Positions 1 through 13,080 of a DNA stretch of 64,000 bases are shown here, piece after piece. The notes under the pieces are model-generated. The model was not told the DNA's origin. It searched no databases and was given only the letters and a program-made list of their open reading frames with translations. How positions within the stretch are numbered: the stretch's first letter is position 1; each line of letters starts with the position of its first letter. This DNA is from Apostichopus japonicus (taxonomy: Eukaryota > Echinodermata > Holothuroidea > Aspidochirotida > Stichopodidae), in NCBI RefSeq assembly GCF_037975245.1, contig NC_092573.1:19505265-19569264 (forward strand), written 5' to 3'. The position numbers were made by a program, and so were the translations under genes.

Positions 1-39
1 ACGTATATGATTGGCCACAGTGGACAAATTTCGGGAATG

Positions 40-330
40 TATGCCGACATATATTCGATTTAATGCCGACATAAATTCGATTTAATGGTACATAAATTCA
101 ATTTTATGCAGACAGTAATTCTGAGCTAATCAGTATGCAGTATTTATGTCTACTTAAAATTGATTTAATGTGGACATAAATTCGAATTCATACAGACATA
201 TATTCAAAATAATGCTGGCATATATTCAAATTAATGCTAGGCTAGCATATTTTCGATATAATATCAGCATATATTCGATTTATAGTTAGCATATATCCGT
301 TTTAATGCTGACATATAATCGACCAATGAG
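40..330. repeat. Degenerate 22-23 bp tandem repeat
   Basis: Units of the form TTTAATGCYGACATAWATTCGA recur about a dozen times with drift and small gaps. No coding content is seen. Confidence 0.8.
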
Positions 331-349
331 AGTGCAGGAATATATGTAT

Positions 350-1890
350 TTCTGCATATAATCACTTCCGACAGCAATTCAGCCTGATTCGTGCTTAGAT
401 GGCAATTCAACAACCATCCCCTGCACGGGGTGACAAAGGAATGATCAGCTCGGTTGTCAACTAGTTAAATTAGGTACGTCACTCCTCGTCACTATATATT
501 AATTAATGGATGGTTCATTCATAAGCGCATATCAGATAACAGGTGATAAACAAGTTAGCCCTTTGTTCCTATTCCGATCTAGGCACATGTTCATATCAGG
601 CGCACATCAAGTAGGGTGTAGGTTGTTACCACCCCACCCCACTACCCTTCCTTATCAACCCCACACATATTTAATAAAATAGTTATTAGCAACTTTCCGG
701 TCAAAAATTTCAGTTTGAATTTTCTGTCGAACGATCCCCAGAAAACCCTGGGAGTCGGCCTCATCGATACCAGGGCCAGCTACCCGCCTTTAGAAATCTT
801 AGGCTCCCGCCTAGGAACGTAAGGTCAGGAAAGGGAGAAGTAAACCACAGTTTAACAAACACCATGCCAACTGCCAGAATATCAGTGTAATTTGGCAGGC
901 CATTTGTATCAGATCAGGGGCAGTTTACATATATTTGTATATATATATATATATCGCCATACACGTACAACATTTACTGAAGAAAATAGGAATGTATGGC
1001 AAGGTTCCTTATCTACACAGATGTTGGCCTGATTATCATGTTATATTTCCAGTCTGCGACCTGCGAGGTCAAGAATATCTTACTTTAAACTTCCTGTTCT
1101 GTGTAGACTATGGAGATGTTCACTTGGAATGTAATTATACCTCGGATGTCATGTTTTGACCTTTTGATATATTCCTTATCGAGCCAATCTTAAATCGCTT
1201 CCGTTTTGTTAACTGGTTTATTAAGTTGAAATGAAACAAAAAAAAACCCCGAAAAATGGGTGATCTTTGGGGTACATTTGATTGCATACGGATCACTGGA
1301 ATACATCCTTTGCCGGTATGTATATAAAAGCTCCCGACATCCTTCCCGATTGGCATCTGCATGGTTTCACCGTATATTGGAGGATGCCTTGGACAAATCG
1401 AGGGGTGAGTTTGTGTAAATTCTGAGGGATCCATAAACTTGTACATCACTGTTAATCCGGCTGTTTCAACTCAGTTACGAAGTTGTCACATTTTAGAAGA
1501 CAAGAATGAAACATTTTAAGCAAAGAGTGGCTAGAGCCCTATGTAATCAAATTGAGAAGGAGAGCAAAGATTTCTTATAAACATGCATTGAAAGGGAACC
1601 AAGCTTCAGAGTAGATCAAGTTGCAGGTTTTTGTGACAAGGCTCTATCTTGGGTAACTTCTCCTTTGCATCATCAAACAGTCAGATAATAAATTCACTGA
1701 CCAGAATGTAAGCCGCTTTCGTCCAATCAGAGCGCTAGAAAATAACATGCGATACCGGTCGTCCAATAAGAGCACAAGAAGCCGACATGTATCAATTTAA
1801 TTCGACATATGTCGATTTCAGGACTTATGACACACTAGGCGCACCATATATGTCTCTAGATCATTGCGATTCCCACAGCTGCTCTAATGG
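350..1890. other. No recognised gene
   Basis: Short frames on both strands show no recognisable domains. A short TA microsatellite sits near 936-952. A 16-bp near-repeat (GTCCAATMAGAGCRC) occurs at about 1715 and 1762. Confidence 0.5.
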
Positions 1891-1989
1891 ACTTATTTCA
1901 TGTTTTTATCGTTGGAATTAATATCGTTGTAATAGTTTGAAAGCCCTGGTTTATTTTGAAAAGGATGACTGTGATGATACCTACGAAAA

Positions 1990-3110
1990 ATAATTGATGT
2001 GTAAAAGTAAGTTGGCCTGACGTTTCGATCCTAGCAGGATCTTCTTCAAAGGCTAAATGACAAGTAACAGAAGGGGGGAAACACGCACAGAATACAGACA
2101 AGTTAATGAGCATGGTGAACACAAAGAGATACATGTAACGGGATTAGCGGACAAGGGATGGAGAGAAGAAAGGAACCAACAGGGGAAGAGAAGAGGTAGG
2201 AGATGAACAGTGGAGGGACAAAGAGAAGATTAAGGGAAATGGGTAGGGAATATACTGGAGAATGACAAAGACAGAAAGGTGTGGGAAAAAAGGGTGGAAG
2301 AGAGAGTGATTGCCGGGGGGGGGGGGGAGGCAAGGGGAGAAGGAGGGGAACAGAAGAAAAGTTAGTCATGTCCTTCCTGAATGTTGAGCCCATGATGTTG
2401 AATGGTGCGAAGTCGTTGCATCCACAGCCTCTCTCTCTCTGCTGATTCGTACTAGGTCAGGACGGCTACCTAAGGATTCAATCCCCTGTAGGGAAATGTC
2501 GTTAATGGTATGGTTGGGAAGGTTAAAGTGGTCTCCAACTGGGGTCTCAGACTTCATGGTGTTGACTGTGGATCTGTGACAATAGAATCGCTTCTTGAGG
2601 GTGGTTTTGGTTTCGCCAACATACTGGGTGCTGCAAACTCTACAGGAGAACAGATCGATAACATTAGTGCTTGTGCAAGTGATGTGACCTTTAGGTTTGT
2701 ATGTGAGTTCATTCTGTGGCTGTGATGGAATTAGATTCAACAATGTGGTGGATGCATCTCGAAGTACGATCACATTTGAAAGTACCATGCTGAATTGGTG
2801 TGGGGTTAGAAGTTAGAGGTTGAACAGCAGCATGCACAAAAAGATCTCGTAGGTTGCAAGGTCGTCTGTAGGCGATGGTGGATTTTTCAGGGACGGCTTG
2901 TTGGAGTCTATCTGAAGTGAAGAGAATGTTTTGGTTGTTAGAGGTGATTTGCTGAAGAGGAGGAAGATTTGGGTGGAAAGTTACTGACCAGTTAGTCTCA
3001 GAGCTTACGACTTGTGTATAGGCTTCGAAAAATAATTGATAAAAGAGGTCCACGCAGTGCCGTAATGTGGTAACAGGTGCTTGATTTATTCTATTAGGGA
3101 AGTTAAAGGG
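1990..3110 (-). mobile_element. Penelope-like element remnant (RT tail, GIY-YIG endonuclease, 3' end)
   Basis: Broken frames read FHPNLPPLQQITSNNQNI, RPCNLRDLFVHA, GTFKCDRTSRC, IDLFSCRVCSTQYVGETKTT and LKKRFYCHRSTV. The segment CxxCSTQYVGETKTTLKKRFxxH is a GIY-YIG-type endonuclease with its Cys-rich lead, as fused to the reverse transcriptase in Penelope-like elements. A near-identical but better kept copy lies at 42103-43385 on the other strand. A purine-rich tract (pyrimidine-rich on the element strand) and a hammerhead-like motif follow at the 3' end. Frameshifts are present, for example near 2750. It is inactive. Confidence 0.85.
2014..2053 (-). ncRNA. Hammerhead-ribozyme-like motif of Penelope-like element
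   Basis: On the element strand, GCCT then TTGAAGA, a GATCC/GGATC stem with loop TGCTA, GAAAC, GTC and AGGC fall in hammerhead order. GCCT/AGGC form stem I, and the palindrome ACGT could form a two-base stem III in a dimer. Two departures from the core (U for C3, one extra A before stem II) suggest reduced or lost activity. Penelope-like elements are known to carry such ribozymes. Confidence 0.5.
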
Positions 3111-3549
3111 GAACAAAAGGTATTTTGACTTCGGTTTACTGGAAACAGTGTGTCTTTATAATGAAATATGAAAACGGTTGCAGCAAAAATAAAAAATAAA
3201 AGAAACAAGGCAAAATGACATTCTAGGATAAGTGAGAAAATTTATAGAAAATTTTACAGACAAGTATGTTCAATTGTTACATATATAAATGAGTTAAATC
3301 ACTGAGTGCGTAGCCATGTCTGTAAAGAGTGATATTAGGGCCTTCGGGTGTGTTTTTTTAATGGCAGGAAAAAGCTCTCAGTGCATGCATGGCAGCTACA
3401 CCACTGGTTAGCCCATGCATGTATCAAAGCAAAGTCTCTTAGTTCTCTGAATTAGGCCTATACAGAACAAATGCACAACAAGGCTATTACGTGTATATAA
3501 CACACAGAAATAAAAATCTTTTCAGCTGAAATGTGTAACTTATTCCACG

Positions 3550-3880
3550 TTAGGTTTTACTATTTCTTAGGCTGACGTCCCCATTGATTCGCTCTAACAC
3601 GTACTCTTCACACAATTTCTGCCCTGCGGCGTCAATGTTCAGGATCTGTGGCACATACTCGTCTGGAATGTAGGCATGAGTGATCAGATTGTGCAGCTGG
3701 TCACCTTCAGAGGCAAATGGATTGCCATGACTCAGGATCGCAGCCTTGATTTTGTCGATTGTGTCATGCTCCCTCTTGACTGCACTTGGTCATGGTGCTC
3801 TGTGGCCTTGCCAACTTCCGCATCAAACTGACGTTTGAACTCCTTTGGCAGGCACGACAGTTCTTGTGCAGCCATGAAGA
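3550..3880 (-). pseudogene. Transposon-derived ORF fragment
   Basis: Minus-strand frames read MAAQELSCLPKEFKRQFDAE and, after a one-base frameshift near 3770, AAILSHGNPFASEGDQLHNL, ITHAYIPDEYVPQILNID and EEYVLERINGDVSL. I recall very similar sequence as part of a repeated uncharacterised ORF in invertebrate genomes, possibly the same type as at 52350-54180. The frameshift and the lack of flanking exons mark it as a dead fragment. Confidence 0.6.
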
Positions 3881-4109
3881 ACCTCTGTCTGGCAAACTCT
3901 TACAAACAAACTCTAAAACAGCAATTTATGGCGGAAATTATCACCCGATATGCCATGCGACTCAGTCCACATATACGGCGCCAACTCTGAAATGTAACAT
4001 AAGGCTTACGAACGAATTATAATTACGGCGGTTCCAAGCGATCGCTGAATTTGATGCACTCCTACTTTTTAATAATTCCTTAAGAAGATATTTTCAATAA
4101 ATACTATAT

Positions 4110-4640
4110 AATGCTTACCTGAACAATAAATGTAACTTATGCCTAGTTTTATTGGGATATGAAAGCTTACGAACCGAAAGTTGCTCCAGATTTTCGTTGC
4201 TTCCAATCACGTAACGAATTTTCGCGAAACCTGGCCTTTGTGTACAATTCAATACAACATCGTTGCGATGATGCATCCTGGTTTCTAGTTCCACATTTCC
4301 AAATTTGGGGCCCCTATGACTGCCTAAAATATACGTAGACCTAGATAATTTCAATGGCTTCAAAACAAGTGGTAGGGCGTCACCTAGAAGTTGAGATACT
4401 GAGAAAGGGCGGCCATTTTGAAAATCCAAGATGACCGCCTTGTGGTTACGTTTAGCTTATTTTACTTGGTACCACTAGACTCCTTGCCCCTACAAATGTA
4501 GGTTTAGTCGTTAAAATCAGGACTCTGGTTACCCGAGATGTTGAAATATTGAGAAACACCCATTTTTAAAGCGGCCATTTTGAAAATCCAAGATGGCCGC
4601 CGTATATGCGTCCGGCAAATGGTAACATTGGTTGTCTGAT
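4110..4640. repeat. CGGCCATTTTGAAAATCCAAG repeat pair
   Basis: Two copies of a sequence around GGCCATTTTGAAAATCCAAG followed by ATGRCCGCC occur at about 4411 and 4571. Related motifs appear at 44.95-45.5 kb and 51.7-52.1 kb, so this is a dispersed repeat. Confidence 0.6.
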
Positions 4641-5689
4641 TGCTTACACTATACAGTTTCCAAAAATGTATAGATTTGCAAATATCCCAAAAAATCCAAC
4701 GAAATTACATAATGAGCCTGATTAATTGTCGGGGCGGATACAGAGAATGTGGGGTGTATTCCCCGTCCCCATCTCCCATGTTCCAATCCCCAAACAAACA
4801 ACAATTAAAATAGTTACTAGCACAACCTTAAGTGTGTACCTAATTAAACACCATTTCCACGTCAAAAAAAGATTTATTTATCCAGATTCCCTACATGACA
4901 ATCGACTTCAACGACCTCAGGGTCACTGTCCCTCCTTTTTTTAAACCCCCTGGATCCACCCCTCCAGTATCATGTATACGTCATCGATTGACAATAAAGG
5001 AACACAAACTTCTTTGTGCGTTCGGTGAAAATATAATCATATACATACCGACTAGTATTACTTAAACTGTTTTTTACAATAAATCAAAATAAGGTTATCG
5101 TCCTACAGACTCCTCCACCGAGTGTAAGGTTAGTGAGCGAATGATCGATAAACTTGATATAATTATCAACGTTTCGTCGCTAAAACACTTCTTAATATCA
5201 CACACCAACAAGAAAAGTAAACAAATAAATTAAGTTTTTATATTTAAGCAATACTACGCAATAACATACATGCCTGTTACTGTAACGTAATCAAATAAAG
5301 AGAGTCTTTCGAACCGCGAAAATAGTACTTTTCTATCAGTTTAGCGAAATATAGCTGTTTGGAAAAGAAAATATTATGATCAAAAAGGATTGTAAAGTTA
5401 ATTAAATTTCCTTGAGTGTGTGAGGTGGGGATCAAAAGAGATGGCGCTGGTTACCTAATAATTTAGTAAACATGACTAAATATTATGATGGCAGTTGTAC
5501 GTTTCCGTAGGTAAATTTTTAGGAGAATGACGCCTCATTTGGGCCACGTATTTAGTGGACATGGGTTGCACACATGCTGGTCGCAGAGAGTGTCCCGGGT
5601 TTGTTTACGACAACAAGGGAGACATGGCGCGGGATCCTAGGCCACAAAAAGCACCATACATATAGCCGGAGGTATTATCGCCTCCAGCC

Positions 5690-5757
5690 TGTCTCGAACC
5701 CTAGCCACGGTTTACATGATTAGCAGTGCAAAGTATTCCCTTACACCGTCGCGCTAA
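5690..5757 (-). repeat. tRNA-like SINE head
   Basis: On the minus strand, TAGCGCGACGGTGTAAGGG resembles an A box and AGGGTTCGAGACA a B box, 40-50 bp apart. This suggests a pol III, tRNA-derived SINE rather than a functional tRNA because the arms pair poorly. Confidence 0.5.
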
Positions 5758-5846
5758 ACAACACATCAGCTAGAAAACTAACTTCAGAACTAATAAGAGA
5801 CTGAAAAAGGACGAAAAGTCAAAATATTGTGTGTTCACATTCGTAT

Positions 5847-5917
5847 ATCCTTAGTGGGTATCGAACTCTTGATATCAACTTCTCAGTCTCTGCCTTACCC
5901 ACTGAGCTATTGGACTA
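5847..5917 (-). repeat. tRNA-like SINE head
   Basis: On the minus strand, TAGCTCAGTGGGTAAGGC is a near-perfect A box and GAGTTCGATACCC a B box. The acceptor stem is not complementary, so I call it a tRNA-derived repeat. Confidence 0.55.
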
Positions 5918-5949
5918 CACTGCAGGATTCATCAATTTTAAATTACTTT

Positions 5950-8600
5950 GCACAAAGTAAAATAACCCTTACTAGTTGCAATGCAGTTAAAACAGAAAGC
6001 AATGCTTGTCTCGTTTAAGTTCGTTCTAAGTATTCAGATAATGTGGGAATCTTAACAGATCAGATGAACAACAGGTTTATCTAAGGCTGTCATTTATTAA
6101 TTCCTTCAAGGCACGAAGGATATGAGATTGCAATAAAAAAAGAATACTCCTTTTATGAAGGAGTAAAGTTGATTTTTTATCACAAATTAGTTTCCTCCGA
6201 CGATTAAATCATCTGTTATCATAATACGTTAACATAAGTAATTCTTTCTTGGCTCTGTGTATGATCGGCTACTTAAAGCTCGACATGGTTTTAGCCAAAA
6301 CTGACAGACGGAGTATCCATATTCTCAAATCCAAAGTCCAAACAATACACAGTGAACATCGCTCCTCCACCTTAAACCAAGATCATGCGTAATGTATATT
6401 CCCTTTCGAACGGACTAGTAGCCTACTGCAGTCGAAGTTTTAATGCTGTTGTTAATTAACAAAATCTTAATAATTCTTTAAAAATTATAATCTAGAGTAT
6501 GAGTGATGTTGTAAATACATCCATGGATAAGTTATTATCATAACACAGGTTCCGCCTTAAAACATGCTGTTATTATTCGAAATATAAGATCTGTTTGTTC
6601 TTCTGAGTTTTGACGGATTTTAGACTCCTCCGTAGACATTTAGAAGTCAGAGATAAACATCTGGAAGCTTTATTTGAAATCCGCAACAATTTGGTAAAAG
6701 TGAATATTTTGCCTCCATTTAACACTAGCCTATAGCCTATATAATTTACAAATCTAGGGGTTACTTGGTGTTGCAAATACGCCCATGGATCGTTTATTGT
6801 CATAACATAGGTTCCTCCTTAAAACAAGATCGCAAGAAAGTTAAATAAATAAATATAAAGGCGACTTTCATCGATAGTCCTTGGTTTCCACAGTATTCTA
6901 AAGGTTTTAAAAGTAATGATACGTTCAAATATGTTGGTGCACGCTACTAGTTTTATTCTTGCAGATATCGGCTGTATTTGCATTTCTAGTTGTTATTACT
7001 AGGCCTATACCAACTTTCGATTTCCTTATGAAGCAGTTAACGGATTCTTTGTCAGAGTTACATCATGTTTTTAATCAGTCGGATAAGTTGCACGTAGGGG
7101 AGGATGGGTTGGGTGACTAACATAGTTTAAAAAGTATGTTTTAAGGATTAAAATTACACCTGAATCGTACAGATTCCTGTACAAGCTCGCTGCATTGTTT
7201 ATTGCGGTTTGATCTTTTGTATTGCATTTTCTTTCAAACGCCTGCCACAGTCAAACAGCACGTAAGAAATGTGAAGTTTGGTTTTAACAGAAACAAAGCT
7301 ATTTCCACAAGTATAGGGGTTCCTTATAGGCTCAATAATGACAGAATTTTCTCGAAGAACAAGAGTGTCAGAAAGACGCTTCTGTGCATGGCTTCATAAG
7401 AAAATATCCTCTTCCCTTCTACAGTTTATGTCGCTATGAACTGTCCGGAAATTTTCCCATTGATGTTTTACACAGCGAGACAGAAATCAAGTAAGCCACT
7501 TACTTAAGTGTTTCTTAGATTATATATATAAATTCATCCTTTCTATTTATTTATCATTTATATTATCATTATTGTTATTATTGTTGTTTCTGTCGTTGTT
7601 GTATATTAATATTTTTATTGTCATTAGACAGTTGGGTGTATTTTAATTCCCAAAATTAATCTCCGTTGAGAAAGGCGGTATAAAAAGGCATACGCATATT
7701 TAACTGATTACTTTTTATACATGTTCATAATGCTAACTAGAATGAACACGAAAGCGAAAATGTATGTATACATTTGACCTTTATTCTAAAGGTATTTAAG
7801 GCATACGTCCCTAGCACGGGGAACCTTCCTAGACAAGTTGACATCATCTTCCATATACGGCCAACCGATCAGCCAAATCGAATACGAATACACGCGAACA
7901 CACGCTAGTTTGCTACGTCATAAAGTGTATGGGAACAAATACGAAATGTTGCTATGAAAAAGGAAACGCGTGGGCTGTTGCGCGCGTGTACTGGCTTCAC
8001 CATTTTTGTGTTTAATTAGTGCAGATTTCACCAATCTTGAAACGTTCGACGCTTAAGAAATCTTTCATTATATAAACCCGCTTTGGCGATTGGCACTCGA
8101 CTTGTGACTTTTATCTCAGTAACCATTTTAACACATGATATGGTAGTATTGACATATTCATTATACCTTTCAATGTTGCAAGTCAATTCAATGCTTCCCG
8201 TTGGAGTTTAGCTAATGTCAAATCACCGAATTTTAGAGTTTGTGCAGTTCGACCTCTCCTTATAAATACCAAATTTATTGTATGCTTGCATTTTAGAAAT
8301 AAGCATATTTTGAAAATTCCACTTGCATTGCTTCAAAATTGGCCGATATATCACACTTTTACATTCCGCAATTTGTCGACACCGTGGCATTTTGGCATTT
8401 TTTTTTAATTTGGAGGTCTTTTTTCTCAGCAATTAAACATCCTACTACATTACCATTACAGGGGCCTATTGATTCTATCTTTGCTTTCCTCTAATATATT
8501 AGCAAGCCTTGTGCAGCTCTAAAACTGCTATTTCATGTTGCGGTTTAGCATGAAGAGGGTTTTTTATGCCAATTTTGTCTTACCAACGAATCATGTGAGA
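5950..8600. other. No recognised gene
   Basis: No frame with recognisable domains. A pair of ~65-bp direct repeats (around CATGGATMRKTTATTRTCATAAC) lies at about 6510-6570 and 6770-6835. Confidence 0.5.
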
Positions 8601-8618
8601 GCTGTGAGGGCTTTTTTA

Positions 8619-10193
8619 TGGAACGCCAAAAGGACCACAGTGACATGTACCACTACTAATTTGACATGTACTACTACTAATTCGAAGTGTACTACTACTA
8701 ATTTGAAGTGTAATACATGTAAAATGTCGCGTACTACTACTAATTCGAAGTGTACTACATCTAAAATGTCACGTACTACTACTAATTCGAAGTGTACTAC
8801 ATCTAAAAAGTTACGTACTACTACTAAATTGGAGAGATGGCGCTATTCACAATCTTTCCGATACCATGTCATCGAGTTGCGCATCTGCATTAAAATAATG
8901 ATGAAGAAAACATATTCTTTAATACTCTGTTGATTCAAATGTCTATTTTACAGTTTATACCTTTAAGGTCTGTGGCAAATAGAGAAAATAGCATATAGTT
9001 TGGCACAGCTGGGGAATCAAAAGCATTCTTGACATTTCAATGACGGGGAAATTGCTGCTTGTGAATAATAATGTGTATAACAATTTTAAGAGTTAAAAAC
9101 TGAAGCTACATTAAGCACATTCTTGGGAATCGATGGTTCCACCTGCTGGGGCTTCGAAAACTTGTTGCTTTGCCACCACTGGATTTTATTTTTGTGATGC
9201 ACAATGGTCACAGACAATGGTGATTATAGTATTAGTAATGAAGGCAAGGAGAAGGGGAACATTCAGGAAGACTGACACGTGCATATATACTCCTAATCCT
9301 ACGCATACTAAGCTCTGCATATACACACATTACTGTGCCAAAATCTAAATTTAAACGGTAACGTATATTTGGGCTCTTAAGTTATGCTCGGAATTAATCC
9401 ATGACCTAGTACTTTAGTAGGCCTATATTCAGGTCATTTGTAGAACACCTAAAATGCATACGGTACTAGACCTGTATATAATTTAAACAAGTAGCAGTTT
9501 TGGAATATCATTTAAATTAGACACTATATCCTAGCCGCAGCCTGGCCTAGCATAGAGAAAAAGTCTAGGAAGCCTAACTTTTGCTCATTAACAGTAGCAC
9601 CTCATCGGTCTTTTCTGAATGTAAAGCAGCATTTTGCGTTTGGGCGCCGTTTTCTATTTTTTTGACATGTCCATCGAGTTTTTTACATATATATATATAT
9701 ATCAAATACACCAGTTTTTAACTCTTAAAATTGTTATACACACTATTATTCACAAGCAGCAATTTCCCCGTCATTGAAATGTCAAGAATGCTTTTGATTC
9801 CCCAGCTATGCCTAACTATATGCTATTTTCTATATTTGCCACAGACCTTAAAGGTATAAACTGTAAAATAGACATTTCAATCAACAGAGTATTGAAGAAT
9901 GTTTTCTTCATCATTATTTTAATGCAGATGCGCAACTCGATGACATGGTATCGGAAAGATTGTGAATAGCGCCATCTCTCCAATTTAGTAGTAGTACGTG
10001 ACTTTTTAGATGTAGTACACTTCGAATTAGTAGTAGTACGCGACATTTTAGATGTAGTACACTTCAAATTAGTATTATTACACTTCGAATTAGTAGTAGT
10101 ATGCGACATTTTTGATGTAGTACACTTCGAATTAGTAGTAGTACATGTCAAATTAGTAGTGGTACATGTCACTGTGGTCCTTTTGGCGTTCCA
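8619..10193. mobile_element. Foldback element with ~485-bp inverted arms and TA target duplication
   Basis: The sequence beginning TGGAACGCCAAAAGGACCAC at 8619 reappears inverted, ending at 10193. Homology continues inward to about 9103 and 9711. TA flanks both ends (8617-8618 and 10194-10195), the signature of Tc1/mariner-type insertion. Each arm contains direct subrepeats of about 42 bp built on ACTACTACTAATTCGAAGTG. The ~600-bp centre has no transposase, so the element is non-autonomous. Confidence 0.85.
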
Positions 10194-10892
10194 TACTTTT
10201 TACAATATTTAGAAGTATAAAGTTGTTACATCTTAACAGATATCTTTCCTCGGGTTGTAAAGTCGCTCTTTGACGGACAGCCAATTACTCAGAACGCGTC
10301 ACGTTGAAAAAAATCTGATTATTTTTTCTAGAAGAGTTATAGTACCACCCTGTTTGTACAACCATGGAACTATAAACATAATAACATAATAAATAATTAC
10401 ATGGTCGATCTTGAAACATGCCAGCAAAATTAAGACCGCTACGTAGTGCACCTTGTGCCTGAGTATTCAGCTATAAAGTAACAATTCCAGTCATACCCCA
10501 GGCATAATCATACATATTACATCGACTTCATTAATTTTCACTGTGCAGTATTTTCCAAAGTATTGCTATAATAAGTATTGTTATATTTTAAATATAACAA
10601 ATGGAACTTTGAGTTCTCATATTTGTTGCTGATCGAAAAATTTCTTACAAAGTACGGTGGTAATTTTAGTGTAAACATATTCGTCGTTTTATCATGTCTT
10701 TTTGAGTTAATTTCAGACATTCGTCAGACATTCGTCACTATTCTAGAACTAAATTTTGAAGTTTCGTCCTGTCACAGACTAGTATTCGTCCCTTTTGTGT
10801 AGTAGCCATCGGGTACACCGTGAATTTTCACTGTCAGATGGGGAGAGGTGGGGGATAGGTGGAATTACCTTACGTAAGAAGAAAATAATCGA

Positions 10893-11340
10893 AGGGGTGG
10901 TACATTGGTCTTATTGATATTAAAAAGAACGTACACGGTTTACTATAATGTATAAAATAGACAAGGAATTTGCATGGGTTATACGCAACATATGCGTTTT
11001 AGTATGTTTTTCTTGAGTGACATGGATGGAGTCGGATATAATGAGGGGAGGTGGTATAGAGGGCAAGGAGAGTCGGCTGTTGAAAGGGGTGGTATATTGG
11101 TCTTATTACTTTTAAGAAGAACGCCCACGTTTTGTTGCAATGTATAAAATAGACAAGAGTATGTGATATGGGCAGATGTAAGTGTTTTAGTATGTTTTCT
11201 TGGGTGACATGGATGGTGTCGGATAGAGGGATGTTGAGGTAGAGAGGGCAAGGAGAGCTGGCTACGGACAGAGTGATATATTGGTCCTATTTATTTTAAA
11301 AGAACCCCCACCATTTTCTACAATGTATGAAACAGACAAG
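10893..11340. repeat. ~190-bp tandem repeat, about 2.4 copies
   Basis: Units start at GGGGTGGTACATTGGTCTTA (about 10893) and recur at about 11085 and 11270, each with AATGTATAAAATAGACAAG and GACATGGATGG segments. No coding content. Confidence 0.75.
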
Positions 11341-11344
11341 GGAT

Positions 11345-12420
11345 ATTATGAAATATGAACACATGTAGTTGGAAAAATAATAGTTCCAGTGGCGTTATCT
11401 GTTAAGTCGGAACTCTTATGAAGCACACAGACTACGGAAAATTGTGTGCAATTCGTCATTTTCAAGTTAGTGTATTACGTGAAATGTCTCTGACAATAGT
11501 TTCTAAGTATCCTTCAAACGTTTTGGGAAGCTTTTCCACTATCCCCTTAAACGGAATGTGAAATTTTTCTTAGGCGACTGTTTGGAATATTTTATTGTCT
11601 TCTTTGAAAAGAAGAACATCACATTAGTCAAATGATATGAGTGGGCTCGTTATTAGGGGTTCACTTATTACGGGCTAAAATAAGAAAATGTTGATGAGTG
11701 CAATACTCCACGTCATACTCGAATCCTACATACGTGCCTAGAATCTGGAGGTTGCACACTAATGACTTAAGTATATGATCATTATGCTAAGACTAACTGA
11801 AATAGCGCATACTGTCCCTGATGCAAGGATGAGGTTTCAATGTGGTGAGGTGAAAACTTTAAGGGGGCATGCGAGTTGGATTTCAGAGAGCTTAACCATA
11901 AAATTTCCTCAAATGTCTCAAGAACATCTTCTGCGTATTCCGTACCACAAACTCAATTTTCTGAACGTTTTGAACAAATGGGCACTTTTTTAATTACATT
12001 CTTTTTAACTACAGTTTTGAGTTTAATCCACAGAAGAGTAGTTTTTACCACAAAGAGGCCTGTGAGGTTTTTCAGAAAACTTGGGGTCTTACCCACATAT
12101 GTATGTAGTTCGCTATGTACACCTTATGTGTGTAATCCTACATAATTTCAAAGTTCAATTTCTGATCAAACACGTATTTTGTCATGAAGTCCATACCCTG
12201 CAACTATCTTGGTAATTAAACTGTGGAAACAGGATTGAGGTACTGTGGCTTCTGACTGGCACCCATAACAAAGAAGTGGCTATTGTTACGTTGGAATGCG
12301 AGAGGTCTCGATAACTAATTTTTAACGAGACACAAGCCTGGGTTCGTTTCCGTAAGGAACACAGACAAATTGACGAGTCCAGAGATTTTAAATGAGAACG
12401 TAAACTATATTGAACAATCC
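11345..12420. other. No recognised gene
   Basis: Only short frames without recognisable domains. Confidence 0.5.
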
Positions 12421-12439
12421 CAGCAAAAAATGTACCCTA

Positions 12440-13080
12440 ATTTTACCGCGGTAAACTATGGTAAATGTGTGGTAAATGGGGTAAATGTGTGGTAAAATTG
12501 TGGTAAAATAAACTGTGGTACATTTACCGCAGTTTTACCATGGTATTACCGCGGTTAAAGTATGGTAAAAGTGCGGTACATTTACTGCGGTAAATTTACC
12601 GCAGTTTTACCATGGTATTACCGCGGTTAAAGTATGGTAAAAGTGCGGTACATTTACTGCGGTAAATTTACCACAGTTTTACCATGGTATTACCGCGCGG
12701 TAAAAGTGCGGTACATTTACTACGGTAAATTTACCACAGTTTTACCATGGTATTACCGCGGTAAGAGTAGGGTAAAAGTGTGGTACATTTACTACGGTAA
12801 ATTTACCGCAGTTTTACCATGGTAGTATACCGCGGTAAAAGTAGGGTAAAAGTGTGGTACATTTACTACGGTAAATTTACCATAGCTTTACCATGATATT
12901 ACTGGAGTAATTAAGTAGGGTAAATTTATATGGTACATAAACTACATAGGTGAAATTCCTGCAATTGTGCCATGATTAACCACAGTAAAATTAGGGTAAA
13001 ACTATACAGTGCAATTATTCTATGGTAAATTTACCATAATTGTACCATGATTTTACCACAGTAGAACATATATGGGTCAC
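12440..13080. repeat. ~72-bp GGTAAA/TTTACC minisatellite
   Basis: AGTTTTACCA followed by TGGTATTACCGCGG recurs at about 12531, 12603, 12675, 12738 and 12810, then decays to 13080. Spacings are 72, 72, 63 and 72 bp. Every unit is dense in both GGTAAA and TTTACC, so each can fold on itself. Confidence 0.85.

Noticed and set aside
12634-12825. Repeating WYYRGKVRYIYYGKF frame
   Set aside because: Product of the 72-bp minisatellite, whose period is a multiple of three.
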